NCBI GenBank assembly: GCA_031987605.1
Contig: DALZZF010000003.1
Span: 62,001 to 126,000 of the forward strand
Direction: 5' to 3'
Length of the DNA stretch: 64,000 nt
Source: JAFAGO01 sp031987605
Lineage (GTDB): Bacteria > Bacteroidota > Bacteroidia > Flavobacteriales > Weeksellaceae
This document shows, piece by piece, positions 1 through 8,405 of this stretch. A model generated the notes under the pieces. That model was not told the DNA's origin. It was given only the letters and a program-made list of their open reading frames with translations, and did no database searches. Both the position numbers and the translations under genes were made by a program. Within the stretch, counting starts at the first letter, position 1; each line of letters opens with the position of its first letter.

Positions 1-662
1 TCAAAAAGAGCAGAAAAATTATAGGAATTCAGATTGGATTTTGCACGGTCAATATAGCCGTCGGAATGAATTTTCGTATAGCGTCCCATTAAAGAAAGAC
101 GGTCTTTCCAGAATTTCCCCGAACCGATTTCAGCAGAATATTTATAGGTGTTGAAGGAACCGTAACTGTCGTCGGTTTTTACATAAAATGCATTTTCAGG
201 ATCTTTGGAAATTACATTTACACTCGCTCCAAATGCAGAAACACCGTTGGAAGAAGTTCCCACACCACGCTGAATGACAATTTGTGAAGCCGAACTCGTA
301 AGATCCGGAACGTCCACGAAAAAAGTTCCCTGACTTTCGGAATCATTGTATGGAACGCCATTCATCATGACATTAATGGAATTTCCGGCAACACCGCGAA
401 TCCTGAATCCGGTGTATCCAACACCATTTCCGGCATCCGAAGTACTGACAATCGAAGTCTGGTTTTTCAGAAGAATCGGTAAATCCTGACCGAGGTTTTT
501 CTGATCGAGATCTTTCTGAACATTGATGATTTCTTTGGCAACGGGAAGTCGCTTTGTAAAGTTTACGGCTTCAATTTCCTGAACTTTTACGGAATCCTGA
601 GGCAATTTCTGCGCAAAATAGAACGGACCTGCGCACAGTCCTAAAAAAATAAATCCTTTCAT
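1..662 (-). CDS. TonB-dependent outer membrane receptor, N-terminal part (probably thiamine-related)
   Basis: The gene runs off the left edge, so only about 220 N-terminal residues are visible. The ATG is at 660-662 and begins a signal peptide (MKGFIFLGLCAGPFYFAQ). A TonB plug domain follows, recognisable from the stretches FRIRGVAGNSINVMMNG and VIQRGVGTSSNGVSAFG near residues 80-135, leading into the first barrel strands. The protein would import a substrate across the outer membrane using energy from TonB/ExbBD. The substrate is inferred from the TPP riboswitch upstream: in Bacteroidota such receptors are predicted to import thiamine or its precursors. The family assignment is secure; the substrate is inference. 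Confidence 0.85.
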   Translation of the reverse strand, partial: MKGFIFLGLCAGPFYFAQKLPQDSVKVQEIEAVNFTKRLPVAKEIINVQKDLDQKNLGQDLPILLKNQTSIVSTSDAGNGVGYTGFRIRGVAGNSINVMMNGVPYNDSESQGTFFVDVPDLTSSASQIVIQRGVGTSSNGVSAFGASVNVISKDPENAFYVKTDDSYGSFNTYKYSAEIGSGKFWKDRLSLMGRYTKIHSDGYIDRAKSNLNSYNFSALF

Positions 663-714
663 TCTTTTAAATTTTTTAAGTTAAAATTTATTGGAATAAA
701 AGGGGCGATTACGA

Positions 715-793
715 TTAATGTAACAATTTACCAGTTTAATAATCTACCAATGAAGAATTGTTACATTGCTACATTTTTGGATTATTACATTAA
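715..793 (-). promoter_or_regulatory. Candidate riboswitch expression platform with two alternative stems
   Basis: A perfect 12-bp inverted repeat (AATGTAACAATT at 717-728 and AATTGTTACATT at 756-767) sits between aptamer and receptor gene. The arm nearest the gene (715-723) can also pair over nine bases with 785-793, directly next to the aptamer. The two pairings cannot coexist, as expected for a switch. The pairings are visible in the sequence; their role is inference. No clear T-run follows the hairpin, so the control mode (transcriptional or translational) is open. Confidence 0.5.
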
Positions 794-797
794 CTCT

Positions 798-865
798 GTC
801 CCTAAACAGCATTATCTGTTCCAGGTTCATTGGGTATAATCTCAGCTTTTTACAGCACCCCTTAA
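798..865 (-). promoter_or_regulatory. TPP (thiamine pyrophosphate) riboswitch aptamer
   Basis: Read on the minus strand, the segment contains the conserved TPP aptamer blocks in order: GGGGTGC, CTGAGA, ACCC, then GAACCTG, GATAATGCTG and TAGGGA. Order and spacing match the THI-box family. It lies about 135 nt upstream of the start codon of the truncated TonB-dependent receptor, in the same orientation. TPP binding is expected to lower expression of the receptor. The intervening 663-797 holds the presumed expression platform, described as its own feature. Confidence 0.9.
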
Positions 866-896
866 ATTTCTGACTGCGAAATTACACAATTTTCAT

Positions 897-1634
897 CTAA
901 TATGCTTTATTATTTTCATCAATGTAAAAATAATTTTTGCCGTCTTTGGTGACTTCAAACATATGCGCCATTTTCCAGCTGAAATTTCTTTTAATATCAC
1001 TGTATTCAAACGGAATTATAATTTTGCCGTTTTTATCAATAATACCAAACCGGTCGTTTTGTGAAGCAATAATCATCGGCTGATCCAGATCATCTCCTTC
1101 CATCACGAAAAGATATTGATACTGCGGATAAATCTGATATTGGCGGTAATCGGAAGGATTCTGAAAAACGGACTGGTCTATCAAACCATAAAAACCCTGA
1201 TTGATATAGGCAAAATATTTTTTCTCCTGAAAGGCTTTATCACAGGTTCCCAAATCTTCTTTTTTAAAGGTGTATGCTTTTTTCCCTGATTTATCAATTC
1301 GGTAATCTTTATCACCAATCGTAACCGATGCGTAATCTGCCGTTCCGAATTTTTGCAGCTTTTCATTTGGAGATTTCAGCAGATTACAATCTTCATAGAA
1401 GAATGTTCCAAAATTAAATTCATACGGAATAATCATTACTCCTTTCTGATTTACATACCCTAACTTTCCGTCTTTCCGTTGGGGAATAAGCTCTGGAATA
1501 TCCGCATTTAATTTTTCTAAATCCGGTTTTTTAATTATGCTTTTTTTAACTGCAGTCTTTCGGATATTTTTTTTGGATTGCGCTGGAGTACATGTAAAAA
1601 TCAACATGAGGACGATGCTGAGAAATAATTTCAT
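897..1634 (-). CDS. WG-repeat exported protein
   Basis: The protein has 245 residues from the ATG at 1632-1634. It starts with a signal peptide (MKLFLSIVLMLIFTCTPAQS) and contains at least two WG/KWG-type repeats: GKLGYVNQKGVMIIPYEF near residues 56-73 and RFGIIDKNGKIIIPFEY near the C terminus. Such repeats form short beta units, and the family is common in Bacteroidota with no defined function. A longer in-frame start at 1691 is rejected because a -33/-7 promoter pair falls between 1660 and 1691. The gene follows the DUF2752 gene on the same strand but probably has its own promoter. Confidence 0.75.
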   Translation of the reverse strand: MKLFLSIVLMLIFTCTPAQSKKNIRKTAVKKSIIKKPDLEKLNADIPELIPQRKDGKLGYVNQKGVMIIPYEFNFGTFFYEDCNLLKSPNEKLQKFGTADYASVTIGDKDYRIDKSGKKAYTFKKEDLGTCDKAFQEKKYFAYINQGFYGLIDQSVFQNPSDYRQYQIYPQYQYLFVMEGDDLDQPMIIASQNDRFGIIDKNGKIIIPFEYSDIKRNFSWKMAHMFEVTKDGKNYFYIDENNKAY

Positions 1635-1659
1635 AGTGTGTTTTTTGCAAAATCGCTGC

Positions 1660-1691
1660 CAAAAATACTCAATATATATTACGCATGACAA
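1660..1691 (-). promoter_or_regulatory. Flavobacterial-type promoter of the WG-repeat gene
   Basis: On the minus strand TTG (1689-1691) is followed after 21 nt by TATTTTTG (1660-1667). This matches the Bacteroidota -33 TTG / -7 TAnnTTTG consensus. The start codon lies 26 nt downstream. Confidence 0.5.
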
Positions 1692-2061
1692 AAAACACGA
1701 TAATTACAATCAGAAGGATGAAAATGGCTTTGGTGCCAAAAAGAAATTTTCTTGTTTTCGGGAATCGGTTTTTCACGGAATCGATTTCAAATGCGAAACC
1801 CAGCATAACATAAGGAATCAAACTCACCATCAACGGGTTATAATAAAATGCTTTTCCGAAATTGAGGTGTAAAAGTTCATGAATCGCGCGCTGAGAACCA
1901 CAACCCGGACAATCCCAACCTGTAACGGTTTTGAACGGACATTTCAGGAAAAGTTCGTCTTCCGCAGGATTAAAACGGTAAAACCAAATGGCAGCAACCG
2001 CTATAATTGCAATGAAGAGAATGCTTTTATATTTTTTTATTTTAATGAGAATTTGATCCAA
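1669..2061 (-). CDS. DUF2752 membrane protein
   Basis: This small membrane protein carries the DUF2752 signature: a first transmembrane segment, then CPFKTVTGWDCPGCGSQRA with its paired cysteines, HELLHLNFGKAFYYNP, and two more hydrophobic segments. Its function is unknown. The start is uncertain because no ATG exists near the N terminus. The frame is open upstream to 2109, and TTG or GTG codons are available at 2109, 2106, 2073 and 2061. I chose TTG at 2059-2061 because it overlaps the preceding CD225-family gene least (20 nt). In Bacteroidota such proteins are often encoded beside a CD225/TM2-type protein, as here. Confidence 0.75.
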   Translation of the reverse strand: MDQILIKIKKYKSILFIAIIAVAAIWFYRFNPAEDELFLKCPFKTVTGWDCPGCGSQRAIHELLHLNFGKAFYYNPLMVSLIPYVMLGFAFEIDSVKNRFPKTRKFLFGTKAIFILLIVIIVFFVMRNIY

Positions 2062-2338
2062 GGATTGCTGCAAAAATAATTCCGCCGTACAAAAGCATAA
2101 GTCCACCAAAAATTACAACTCCGCTGATGACCGACCAGAGAACCATTTGTTTTGCAGTATTGCTCGCTCTTTGCGCTCCGTCTACATCTCCTTTATAAAA
2201 CCTGCTTTCAACAGAAGCCGCATTAATAATCCCGATAATACCAAGAATCTGGCAGCAAAAGATGGTCACCAGAATAGATTCCACCAGCCATGTTTTCGGT
2301 GGAAAACTTTGAGGTGTGGTTTGAGAGTACACTTCCAT
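2042..2338 (-). CDS. CD225/dispanin-family small membrane protein
   Basis: The protein has 98 residues and two hydrophobic segments, about residues 17-40 and 68-93. The loop between them includes GIIGIINAASVESRFYKGDVDGAQRAS, written here as one motif region around residues 33-58: the A...V..R...GD..GA..AS pattern is typical of bacterial CD225 (IFITM-like) proteins. The biochemical role is unknown. It overlaps the downstream DUF2752 gene, so the two are probably co-translated. The start is an ATG at 2336-2338. Confidence 0.8.
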   Translation of the reverse strand: MEVYSQTTPQSFPPKTWLVESILVTIFCCQILGIIGIINAASVESRFYKGDVDGAQRASNTAKQMVLWSVISGVVIFGGLMLLYGGIIFAAILGSNSH

Positions 2339-2441
2339 AATAGAAATTTATTTTATTGCGAATGTAATAAAAAATAGATATTTACCATGCTATTTATATA
2401 CATTCTAAATTAATATCCCTTAAAAAGGGGTTATTTTTTAT

Positions 2442-2449
2442 TAAATTTG
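2442..2449 (+). promoter_or_regulatory. Candidate -7 box upstream of the aconitase genes
   Basis: TAAATTTG matches the flavobacterial -7 consensus TAnnTTTG and lies 122 nt before the acnB start. No convincing -33 TTG is seen at the usual spacing, so this remains a candidate with a long 5' leader. Confidence 0.3.
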
Positions 2450-2571
2450 TAAACATTTTCCTTGTCCCTTTTCAGACGGTAAAATCAGTAAAAAACAAGG
2501 GTAAAAAAACGTTTTAACAGCGATAAATTTAACAAACAAATCTTTATTAACATAGGAAAAAGTTCTATAAT

Positions 2572-5343
2572 ATGAGCATTTATCAGGATTATCTTCAAGA
2601 GATTGAAGAGAGAAAAGCCCAAGGTCTTCACCCAAAACCGATTGACGGCGCGGAACTCACCAGCGAAATCATTACACAAATCAAAGATCCTTCGAATCCC
2701 AACCGAAAGGATTCTCTTCATTTCTTTATTTACAACACTTTGCCGGGAACTACTCCCGCTGCAGGCGTGAAAGCTGAATTTTTAAAAGAAATCATTTTAG
2801 GAGAATCGGTAGTGGAAGAAATCACGCCTGATTATGCTTTTGAACTGCTGTCCCATATGAAAGGCGGTCCTTCCATTAAAGTTCTTTTAGATTTGGCATT
2901 AGGGAATAATGAAGAAATTGCTCAAAAAGCAGCCAGCGTTTTGAAAACTCAGGTTTTCCTTTACGATGCCGATACGGATCGATTGAGAAAGGCCTTCGAT
3001 GAAGGCAATGTAATCGCCAGAGAAATCATTGAAAGCTACGCAAAAGCTGCGTTTTTCACAGAACTTCCGCAAGTTCCGGAAGAAATAAAAGTCGTAACAT
3101 TCATCGCTGGAGAAGGAGATATTTCTACCGATTTACTTTCTCCGGGAAATCAGGCGCACTCTCGTTCCGACCGCGAACTTCACGGGAAATGCATGATTAC
3201 TCCTGAAGCTCAGGAACAAATCCGCGCTTTGCAAACCTTACATCCTGATGCCAGCGTAATGCTGATTGCAGAAAAAGGAACCATGGGCGTTGGTTCTTCC
3301 AGAATGTCCGGCGTAAATAATGTGGCACTTTGGACAGGAAAACAGGCAAGTCCTTATGTTCCGTTTGTAAATATTGCTCCGATTGTTGCCGGAACCAACG
3401 GAATTTCTCCCATTTTCTTAACCACGGTTGATGTAACCGGAGGAATTGGGATCGACCTTAAAAACTGGGTGAAAAAACATGATGCAGAAGGAAACCTTGT
3501 TCTCAACGAGAAAGGCGAACCTATTTTGGAAGAAGTTTATTCCGTAGCAACAGGAACAGTTTTAACCATCAATACAAAAAAGAAAAAATTATACAACGGC
3601 GATCAGGAGCTGATTGATATTTCAAAATCTTTAACTCCACAAAAACTGGAATTCATCAGAGCAGGTGGTTCTTATGCAGTTGTTTTCGGTAAAAAAATCC
3701 AGACTTTTGCGGCAAGTATTTTAGGAATTGAAATCCCTGCCGTTTTTGCTCCTGCCAAAGAAATTTCAGTTGAAGGACAGGGATTAACGGCAGTTGAAAA
3801 AATATTCAACAGAAACGCTGTTGGTGTAACTCCGGGAAAAGTTTTGCATGCCGGTTCCGATGTTCGCGTAGAAGTAAACATCGTGGGATCTCAGGACACT
3901 ACAGGCTTAATGACGGCTCAGGAATTGGAATCTATGGCAGCAACCGTAATTTCTCCAATTGTTGACGGCGCCTATCAATCCGGATGTCATACCGCTTCTG
4001 TTTGGGACAAAAAGGCTCAGAACAACATTCCTAAACTGATGAAGTTTATGAATGAATTCGGTTTGATTACCGCAAGAGATCCAAAAAATGAATATCACGC
4101 CATGACCGATGTTATTCACAAAGTTCTGAACGATATTACTGTGGATGAATGGGCGATTATCATTGGTGGAGATTCACATACCAGAATGTCGAAAGGAGTG
4201 GCTTTCGGGGCCGATTCCGGAACCGTAGCTTTGGCTTTGGCAACCGGAGAAGCGTCCATGCCAATTCCCGAATCCGTGAAAGTAACCTTCAAAGGCGAAA
4301 TGAAAGAGTATATGGATTTCCGGGATGTAGTACACGCTACTCAGGCACAAATGCTTCATCAGTTCAATGGAGAAAATGTTTTTCAGGGCAGAATTATCGA
4401 AGTGCACATCGGAACTCTTCCTGCAGATCAGGCATTTACATTTACCGACTGGACTGCCGAAATGAAAGCAAAAGCCTCCATTAATATTTCAGAAGACGAA
4501 ACCTTAATCAAATCTCTCGAAATTGCGAAAAGCCGTATCCAGATTATGATTGATAAAGGAATGGACAACGAAAGAAGTGTTCTTCAAGGGCTCATTAATA
4601 AAGCAGACAAGAGAATTTCTGAAATTAAATCCGGAGAAAAACCTGCTTTAAGACCGGACGAAGACGCAAAATATTATGCTGAAGTTGTGATTGATCTAAA
4701 TCAGATTGCAGAACCCATGATTGCCGATCCGGATGTGAACAACGAAGATGTTTCCAAAAGATACACACACGACACAATCAGAGGACTTTCTTATTACGGT
4801 GGTGATAAAAAAGTAGATCTCGGATTTGTAGGCTCATGCATGGTTCATAAAGGAGATTTGAAAATCGTATCTCAAATGCTGAAAAACCTTGAAGCACAAC
4901 AGGGCGAAGTAAAATTCAACGCTCCATTGGTGGTAGCGGCTCCTACTTATAATATTATTGATGAATTAAAAGCAGAAGGAGATTGGGAATTACTGGAAAA
5001 ATATTCCGGATTTGAATTCAACGATAATGCTCCGAAAAATGCTGCCCGCACAGAATACGAAAACATGATGTATCTGGAACGCCCGGGTTGCAACCTTTGT
5101 ATGGGAAATCAGGAAAAAGCAGAAAAAGGAGATACCGTAATGGCAACTTCTACCCGACTTTTCCAGGGAAGAGTAGTGGAAGATTCCGAACGTAAAAAAG
5201 GTGAATCGCTATTGGCATCAACACCAGTGGTGGTTTTATCCGCTATTTTGGGAAGAATTCCAACCAAAGAAGAATATGTTGCGGCAGTAGAAGGAATCGA
5301 ACTTACAAAATTCGCACCTTCAAGCAAAGAACTGGTTTGCTAG
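2572..5343 (+). CDS. acnB: Aconitate hydratase B / 2-methylisocitrate dehydratase
   Basis: The product (923 residues) converts citrate to isocitrate in the TCA cycle, and in many bacteria AcnB also dehydrates 2-methylisocitrate. The order is that of AcnB: an N-terminal HEAT-like helical domain (about 1-155), the swivel domain (GSSRMSGVN near residue 245), then the catalytic domains. The three [4Fe-4S] cysteines are visible as GSCMVH (C756) and CNLC (C840, C843). It is longer than E. coli AcnB (865 residues). It is followed after 55 nt by a second, unrelated-subfamily aconitase, suggesting one transcript. Confidence 0.95.
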   Translation: MSIYQDYLQEIEERKAQGLHPKPIDGAELTSEIITQIKDPSNPNRKDSLHFFIYNTLPGTTPAAGVKAEFLKEIILGESVVEEITPDYAFELLSHMKGGPSIKVLLDLALGNNEEIAQKAASVLKTQVFLYDADTDRLRKAFDEGNVIAREIIESYAKAAFFTELPQVPEEIKVVTFIAGEGDISTDLLSPGNQAHSRSDRELHGKCMITPEAQEQIRALQTLHPDASVMLIAEKGTMGVGSSRMSGVNNVALWTGKQASPYVPFVNIAPIVAGTNGISPIFLTTVDVTGGIGIDLKNWVKKHDAEGNLVLNEKGEPILEEVYSVATGTVLTINTKKKKLYNGDQELIDISKSLTPQKLEFIRAGGSYAVVFGKKIQTFAASILGIEIPAVFAPAKEISVEGQGLTAVEKIFNRNAVGVTPGKVLHAGSDVRVEVNIVGSQDTTGLMTAQELESMAATVISPIVDGAYQSGCHTASVWDKKAQNNIPKLMKFMNEFGLITARDPKNEYHAMTDVIHKVLNDITVDEWAIIIGGDSHTRMSKGVAFGADSGTVALALATGEASMPIPESVKVTFKGEMKEYMDFRDVVHATQAQMLHQFNGENVFQGRIIEVHIGTLPADQAFTFTDWTAEMKAKASINISEDETLIKSLEIAKSRIQIMIDKGMDNERSVLQGLINKADKRISEIKSGEKPALRPDEDAKYYAEVVIDLNQIAEPMIADPDVNNEDVSKRYTHDTIRGLSYYGGDKKVDLGFVGSCMVHKGDLKIVSQMLKNLEAQQGEVKFNAPLVVAAPTYNIIDELKAEGDWELLEKYSGFEFNDNAPKNAARTEYENMMYLERPGCNLCMGNQEKAEKGDTVMATSTRLFQGRVVEDSERKKGESLLASTPVVVLSAILGRIPTKEEYVAAVEGIELTKFAPSSKELVC

Positions 5344-5398
5344 CATAGTATTTGTTGTTTCCACTGCTGAGAAAAATGAATAAATTAAAACAAAAGAT

Positions 5399-7672
5399 AT
5401 GGTATTCGATTTAGATATGATTAAAGAGGTGTATGCAAAATACCCCGAAAGAATTGCTGAAGCCAGAAAAGTGGTGGGCAAGCCTCTCACTTTATCAGAA
5501 AAGATCCTTTATTCCCATCTTTGGCAGGGAAATGCAACCGAAACGTATGAAAGAGGAAATTCTTATGTAGATTTTGCTCCGGACAGAGTGGCGATGCAAG
5601 ATGCAACCGCACAAATGGCGTTGCTTCAATTTATGCAGGCTGGAAAAGCAAAAGTTGCTGTTCCATCAACGGTTCACGCAGATCACCTGATTCAGGCGAG
5701 AGTTGGTGCAGCACAAGATTTACAAGAAGGAATTAATAAAAATTCGGAAGTTTTCAATTTTTTAAGTTCCGTTTGTGATAAATACGGAATCGGTTTCTGG
5801 AAACCAGGAGCAGGAATTATCCATCAGGTTGTTTTGGAAAATTACGCTTTCCCTGGAGGAATGATGATCGGAACCGACTCTCACACTGTAAATGCAGGAG
5901 GTTTAGGAATGGTCGCCATCGGAGTTGGTGGTGCAGATGCGGTGGACGTAATGTCCGGAATGGCTTGGGAACTGAAAATGCCAAAATTAATCGGTGTAAA
6001 ACTTACAGGAAAAATGAGCGGATGGACTTCTGCAAAAGATGTTATCTTAAAAGTTGCCGGAATACTTACCGTAAAAGGAGGAACAGGTTGTATTGTTGAA
6101 TATTTCGGAGATGGTGCAACTTCACTTTCTTGTACAGGAAAAGGAACCATTTGTAATATGGGAGCCGAAATCGGAGCAACAACTTCTACTTTCGGATACG
6201 ATGATTCCATGAGAAGATATTTAGCAGCAACCGGAAGACAAGAGGTGGTGGATGCAGCCGATAAAATTGCAGAACATTTAACGGGAGATCCGGAAGTGTA
6301 TGCAAATCCTGAACAATACTTCGACCAAGTAATAGAAATTAATTTAACTGAATTAACACCACATTTAAATGGACCTTTCACTCCGGATTTGGCGACACCT
6401 GTTGCGGAATTTCACGAAAAAGCAGAAGCAAATGGCTGGCCTATTGAAGTGGAATGGGCTTTAATCGGTTCCTGCACCAATTCTTCCTATGAAGATTTAT
6501 CAAGAGCTGCATCAATTGTGGAAGATGCCTTTGAAAAAGGAGTAAAACCAAAAGCGATTCTCGGAATTAACCCCGGTTCAGAACAGGTGAAATTCACCGC
6601 AGAGAGAGACGGTTTTCTGGACACATTCAGGAAATTTGAAAACGCAAGAATATTCACCAATGCCTGTGGCCCTTGTATCGGACAATGGGACAGAGAAGGC
6701 GCAGAAAAAGGTGAGAAAAATTCCATTATCCATTCTTTTAACAGAAACTTTGCAAAAAGAGCAGACGGAAATCCCAACACACACGCTTTCGTGGCATCAC
6801 CAGAAATGGTGGCCGCAGTAGCAATTTCAGGGAGATTGGATTTTAACCCGATTACCGATACTTTAACCAACGAAGCTGGAGAACAAGTAAAATTGGACGA
6901 ACCAAAAGGATACGAACTTCCATCAAAAGGTTTTGCCGTGGACGACAACGGATATCAGGCACCTTCAGCGGATGGTTCGTCTGTTGTAGTGAATGTGGAT
7001 CCGAATTCAGACCGACTTCAGATTTTGGAAGAATTTCCGGCTTGGGACGGTTTGAATATTACCGGAGCTTTCGTCCTCATTAAGGCATTTGGTAAATGCA
7101 CCACCGATCACATTTCGATGGCAGGTCCTTGGTTAAAATACCGAGGACATTTGGATAATATTTCCAACAATATGTTGATTGGAGCAGTGAACGCTTACAA
7201 CATGGAAACCAACAAAGTGAAAAACGAACTTACCGGAGAATACGGAGAAGTTCCTGCGATTGCGAGAGCATACAAAGCAGCACAGGTTCCCTCTATTGTG
7301 GTGGGAGATGAAAATTACGGCGAAGGTTCTTCCCGTGAACATGCTGCAATGGAACCTCGTCATCTTGGTGTAAAAGCAGTTCTGGTAAAATCTTTCGCGA
7401 GAATTCACGAAACGAATTTGAAAAAACAGGGAATGCTTGCCTTAACATTTAACGATAAATCCGATTACGACAAAATCCGTGAAGATGATGTGGTGAACTT
7501 CCTCGATCTGGATCAATTTGCTGTGGGCAAACCTCTAACCATTGATTTTGTACACAATGACGGAACAAAAGATACCGTCGTTACCAACCATACCTACAAC
7601 GATGCGCAGATTGAATGGTTTAAAGCCGGTTCTGCCCTGAATCTCATTAAAAAAATGGAAAAAGAAAGTTAA
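5399..7672 (+). CDS. Aconitate hydratase, mitochondrial type
   Basis: This 757-residue aconitase has the domain order of mitochondrial aconitase, with the swivel domain at the C terminus (GEGSSREHAAMEPRHLG), opposite to AcnB. The cluster cysteines lie in GSCTNSS (C359) and CGPC (C423, C426), almost the same positions and spacing as in the mitochondrial enzyme. It performs the same citrate-isocitrate step as the preceding gene. Length and all cluster residues are intact, so it should be active. It is often labelled acnA, but it belongs to the mitochondrial-type subfamily rather than the long IRP1/AcnA type. Confidence 0.93.
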   Translation: MVFDLDMIKEVYAKYPERIAEARKVVGKPLTLSEKILYSHLWQGNATETYERGNSYVDFAPDRVAMQDATAQMALLQFMQAGKAKVAVPSTVHADHLIQARVGAAQDLQEGINKNSEVFNFLSSVCDKYGIGFWKPGAGIIHQVVLENYAFPGGMMIGTDSHTVNAGGLGMVAIGVGGADAVDVMSGMAWELKMPKLIGVKLTGKMSGWTSAKDVILKVAGILTVKGGTGCIVEYFGDGATSLSCTGKGTICNMGAEIGATTSTFGYDDSMRRYLAATGRQEVVDAADKIAEHLTGDPEVYANPEQYFDQVIEINLTELTPHLNGPFTPDLATPVAEFHEKAEANGWPIEVEWALIGSCTNSSYEDLSRAASIVEDAFEKGVKPKAILGINPGSEQVKFTAERDGFLDTFRKFENARIFTNACGPCIGQWDREGAEKGEKNSIIHSFNRNFAKRADGNPNTHAFVASPEMVAAVAISGRLDFNPITDTLTNEAGEQVKLDEPKGYELPSKGFAVDDNGYQAPSADGSSVVVNVDPNSDRLQILEEFPAWDGLNITGAFVLIKAFGKCTTDHISMAGPWLKYRGHLDNISNNMLIGAVNAYNMETNKVKNELTGEYGEVPAIARAYKAAQVPSIVVGDENYGEGSSREHAAMEPRHLGVKAVLVKSFARIHETNLKKQGMLALTFNDKSDYDKIREDDVVNFLDLDQFAVGKPLTIDFVHNDGTKDTVVTNHTYNDAQIEWFKAGSALNLIKKMEKES

Positions 7673-7696
7673 ATTCGTTTTTCATAAATGATAAAA

Positions 7697-7720
7697 AATC
7701 CTCGAAGAATTTCGGGGATT
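7697..7720. terminator. Bidirectional terminator between the aconitase and LytTR genes
   Basis: AATCCTCGA (7697-7705) pairs with TCGGGGATT (7712-7720) with one G:T pair and a six-base loop. A-rich sequence before it and AT-rich sequence after it would serve convergent transcription from both sides. Confidence 0.75.
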
Positions 7721-7721
7721 A

Positions 7722-8405
7722 TTATTTTAATACGTTCAGCAAATTCATCTTATAGCTTTCTCCAATTGGAATTTCTTGGTTGGATTGTAAAACAACGCTT
7801 TTTGTTGCAATACTTTTAATATGATTGGTGTTTAAAATAAAAGATTTGTGGATTCTTAGAAACGAGTCAGGAAGCTGATTTTCCAATGATTTTAAAGTTT
7901 CCAAAACGATGTATTCCTGATTTTCTGTTTTGATGTTTACATAATCTTTTATGCTTTCGATGTACAAAATATCCTGAAACAAAATCTTATACTGCTGTCC
8001 GGAAGACTTTACGAAAAAATAGGATTTTTCCTGATCTTCATTCAAAGTGAAGCGTTCTTTTGCTTTTAACACACTTTTTTCAAAACGTTCAAAAGAAATG
8101 GGTTTCAAAAGGTAATCAATCACATTGTGTTCATAGCCTTCCAAAGCGTATTCGGAATAAGCAGTTGTTAAAATATATTTCAATTTATCGCCTACAATTT
8201 TCATAAAATTAATCCCAGAAAGTTCCGGCATTTGAATATCCAAAAAGATCAAATCAGCTTCGTTATTTTGCAGATATTCCAATGCAGAAATCGGATTTTC
8301 AGAGGTGAAAACCAATTCCAAAAACGGAATTTTCTCAACATATCGAGACAAAAGCGAAATCGCCAGAAATTCATCGTCTACGATAATGCATTTTATTTTT
8401 TTCAT
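7722..8405 (-). CDS. LytTR-family response regulator
   Basis: The protein has 227 residues: an N-terminal receiver domain and a C-terminal LytTR DNA-binding domain (about 125-225). Receiver hallmarks are the acidic pocket VDDE (residues 9-12), phosphoacceptor D56 in FLDIQMP, threonines near 80 and K101 in LLKP. LytTR proteins bind direct repeats upstream of target genes. It overlaps the upstream histidine kinase by an ATGA junction (8402-8405), so the two form a two-component system. Confidence 0.93.
   Translation of the reverse strand: MKKIKCIIVDDEFLAISLLSRYVEKIPFLELVFTSENPISALEYLQNNEADLIFLDIQMPELSGINFMKIVGDKLKYILTTAYSEYALEGYEHNVIDYLLKPISFERFEKSVLKAKERFTLNEDQEKSYFFVKSSGQQYKILFQDILYIESIKDYVNIKTENQEYIVLETLKSLENQLPDSFLRIHKSFILNTNHIKSIATKSVVLQSNQEIPIGESYKMNLLNVLK

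Noticed and set aside
5881..6381. 166-residue open frame on the minus strand inside the second aconitase gene
   Set aside because: It lies fully opposite a conserved enzyme with intact motifs, has no recognisable domain and is rich in proline and serine as expected for an antisense shadow.
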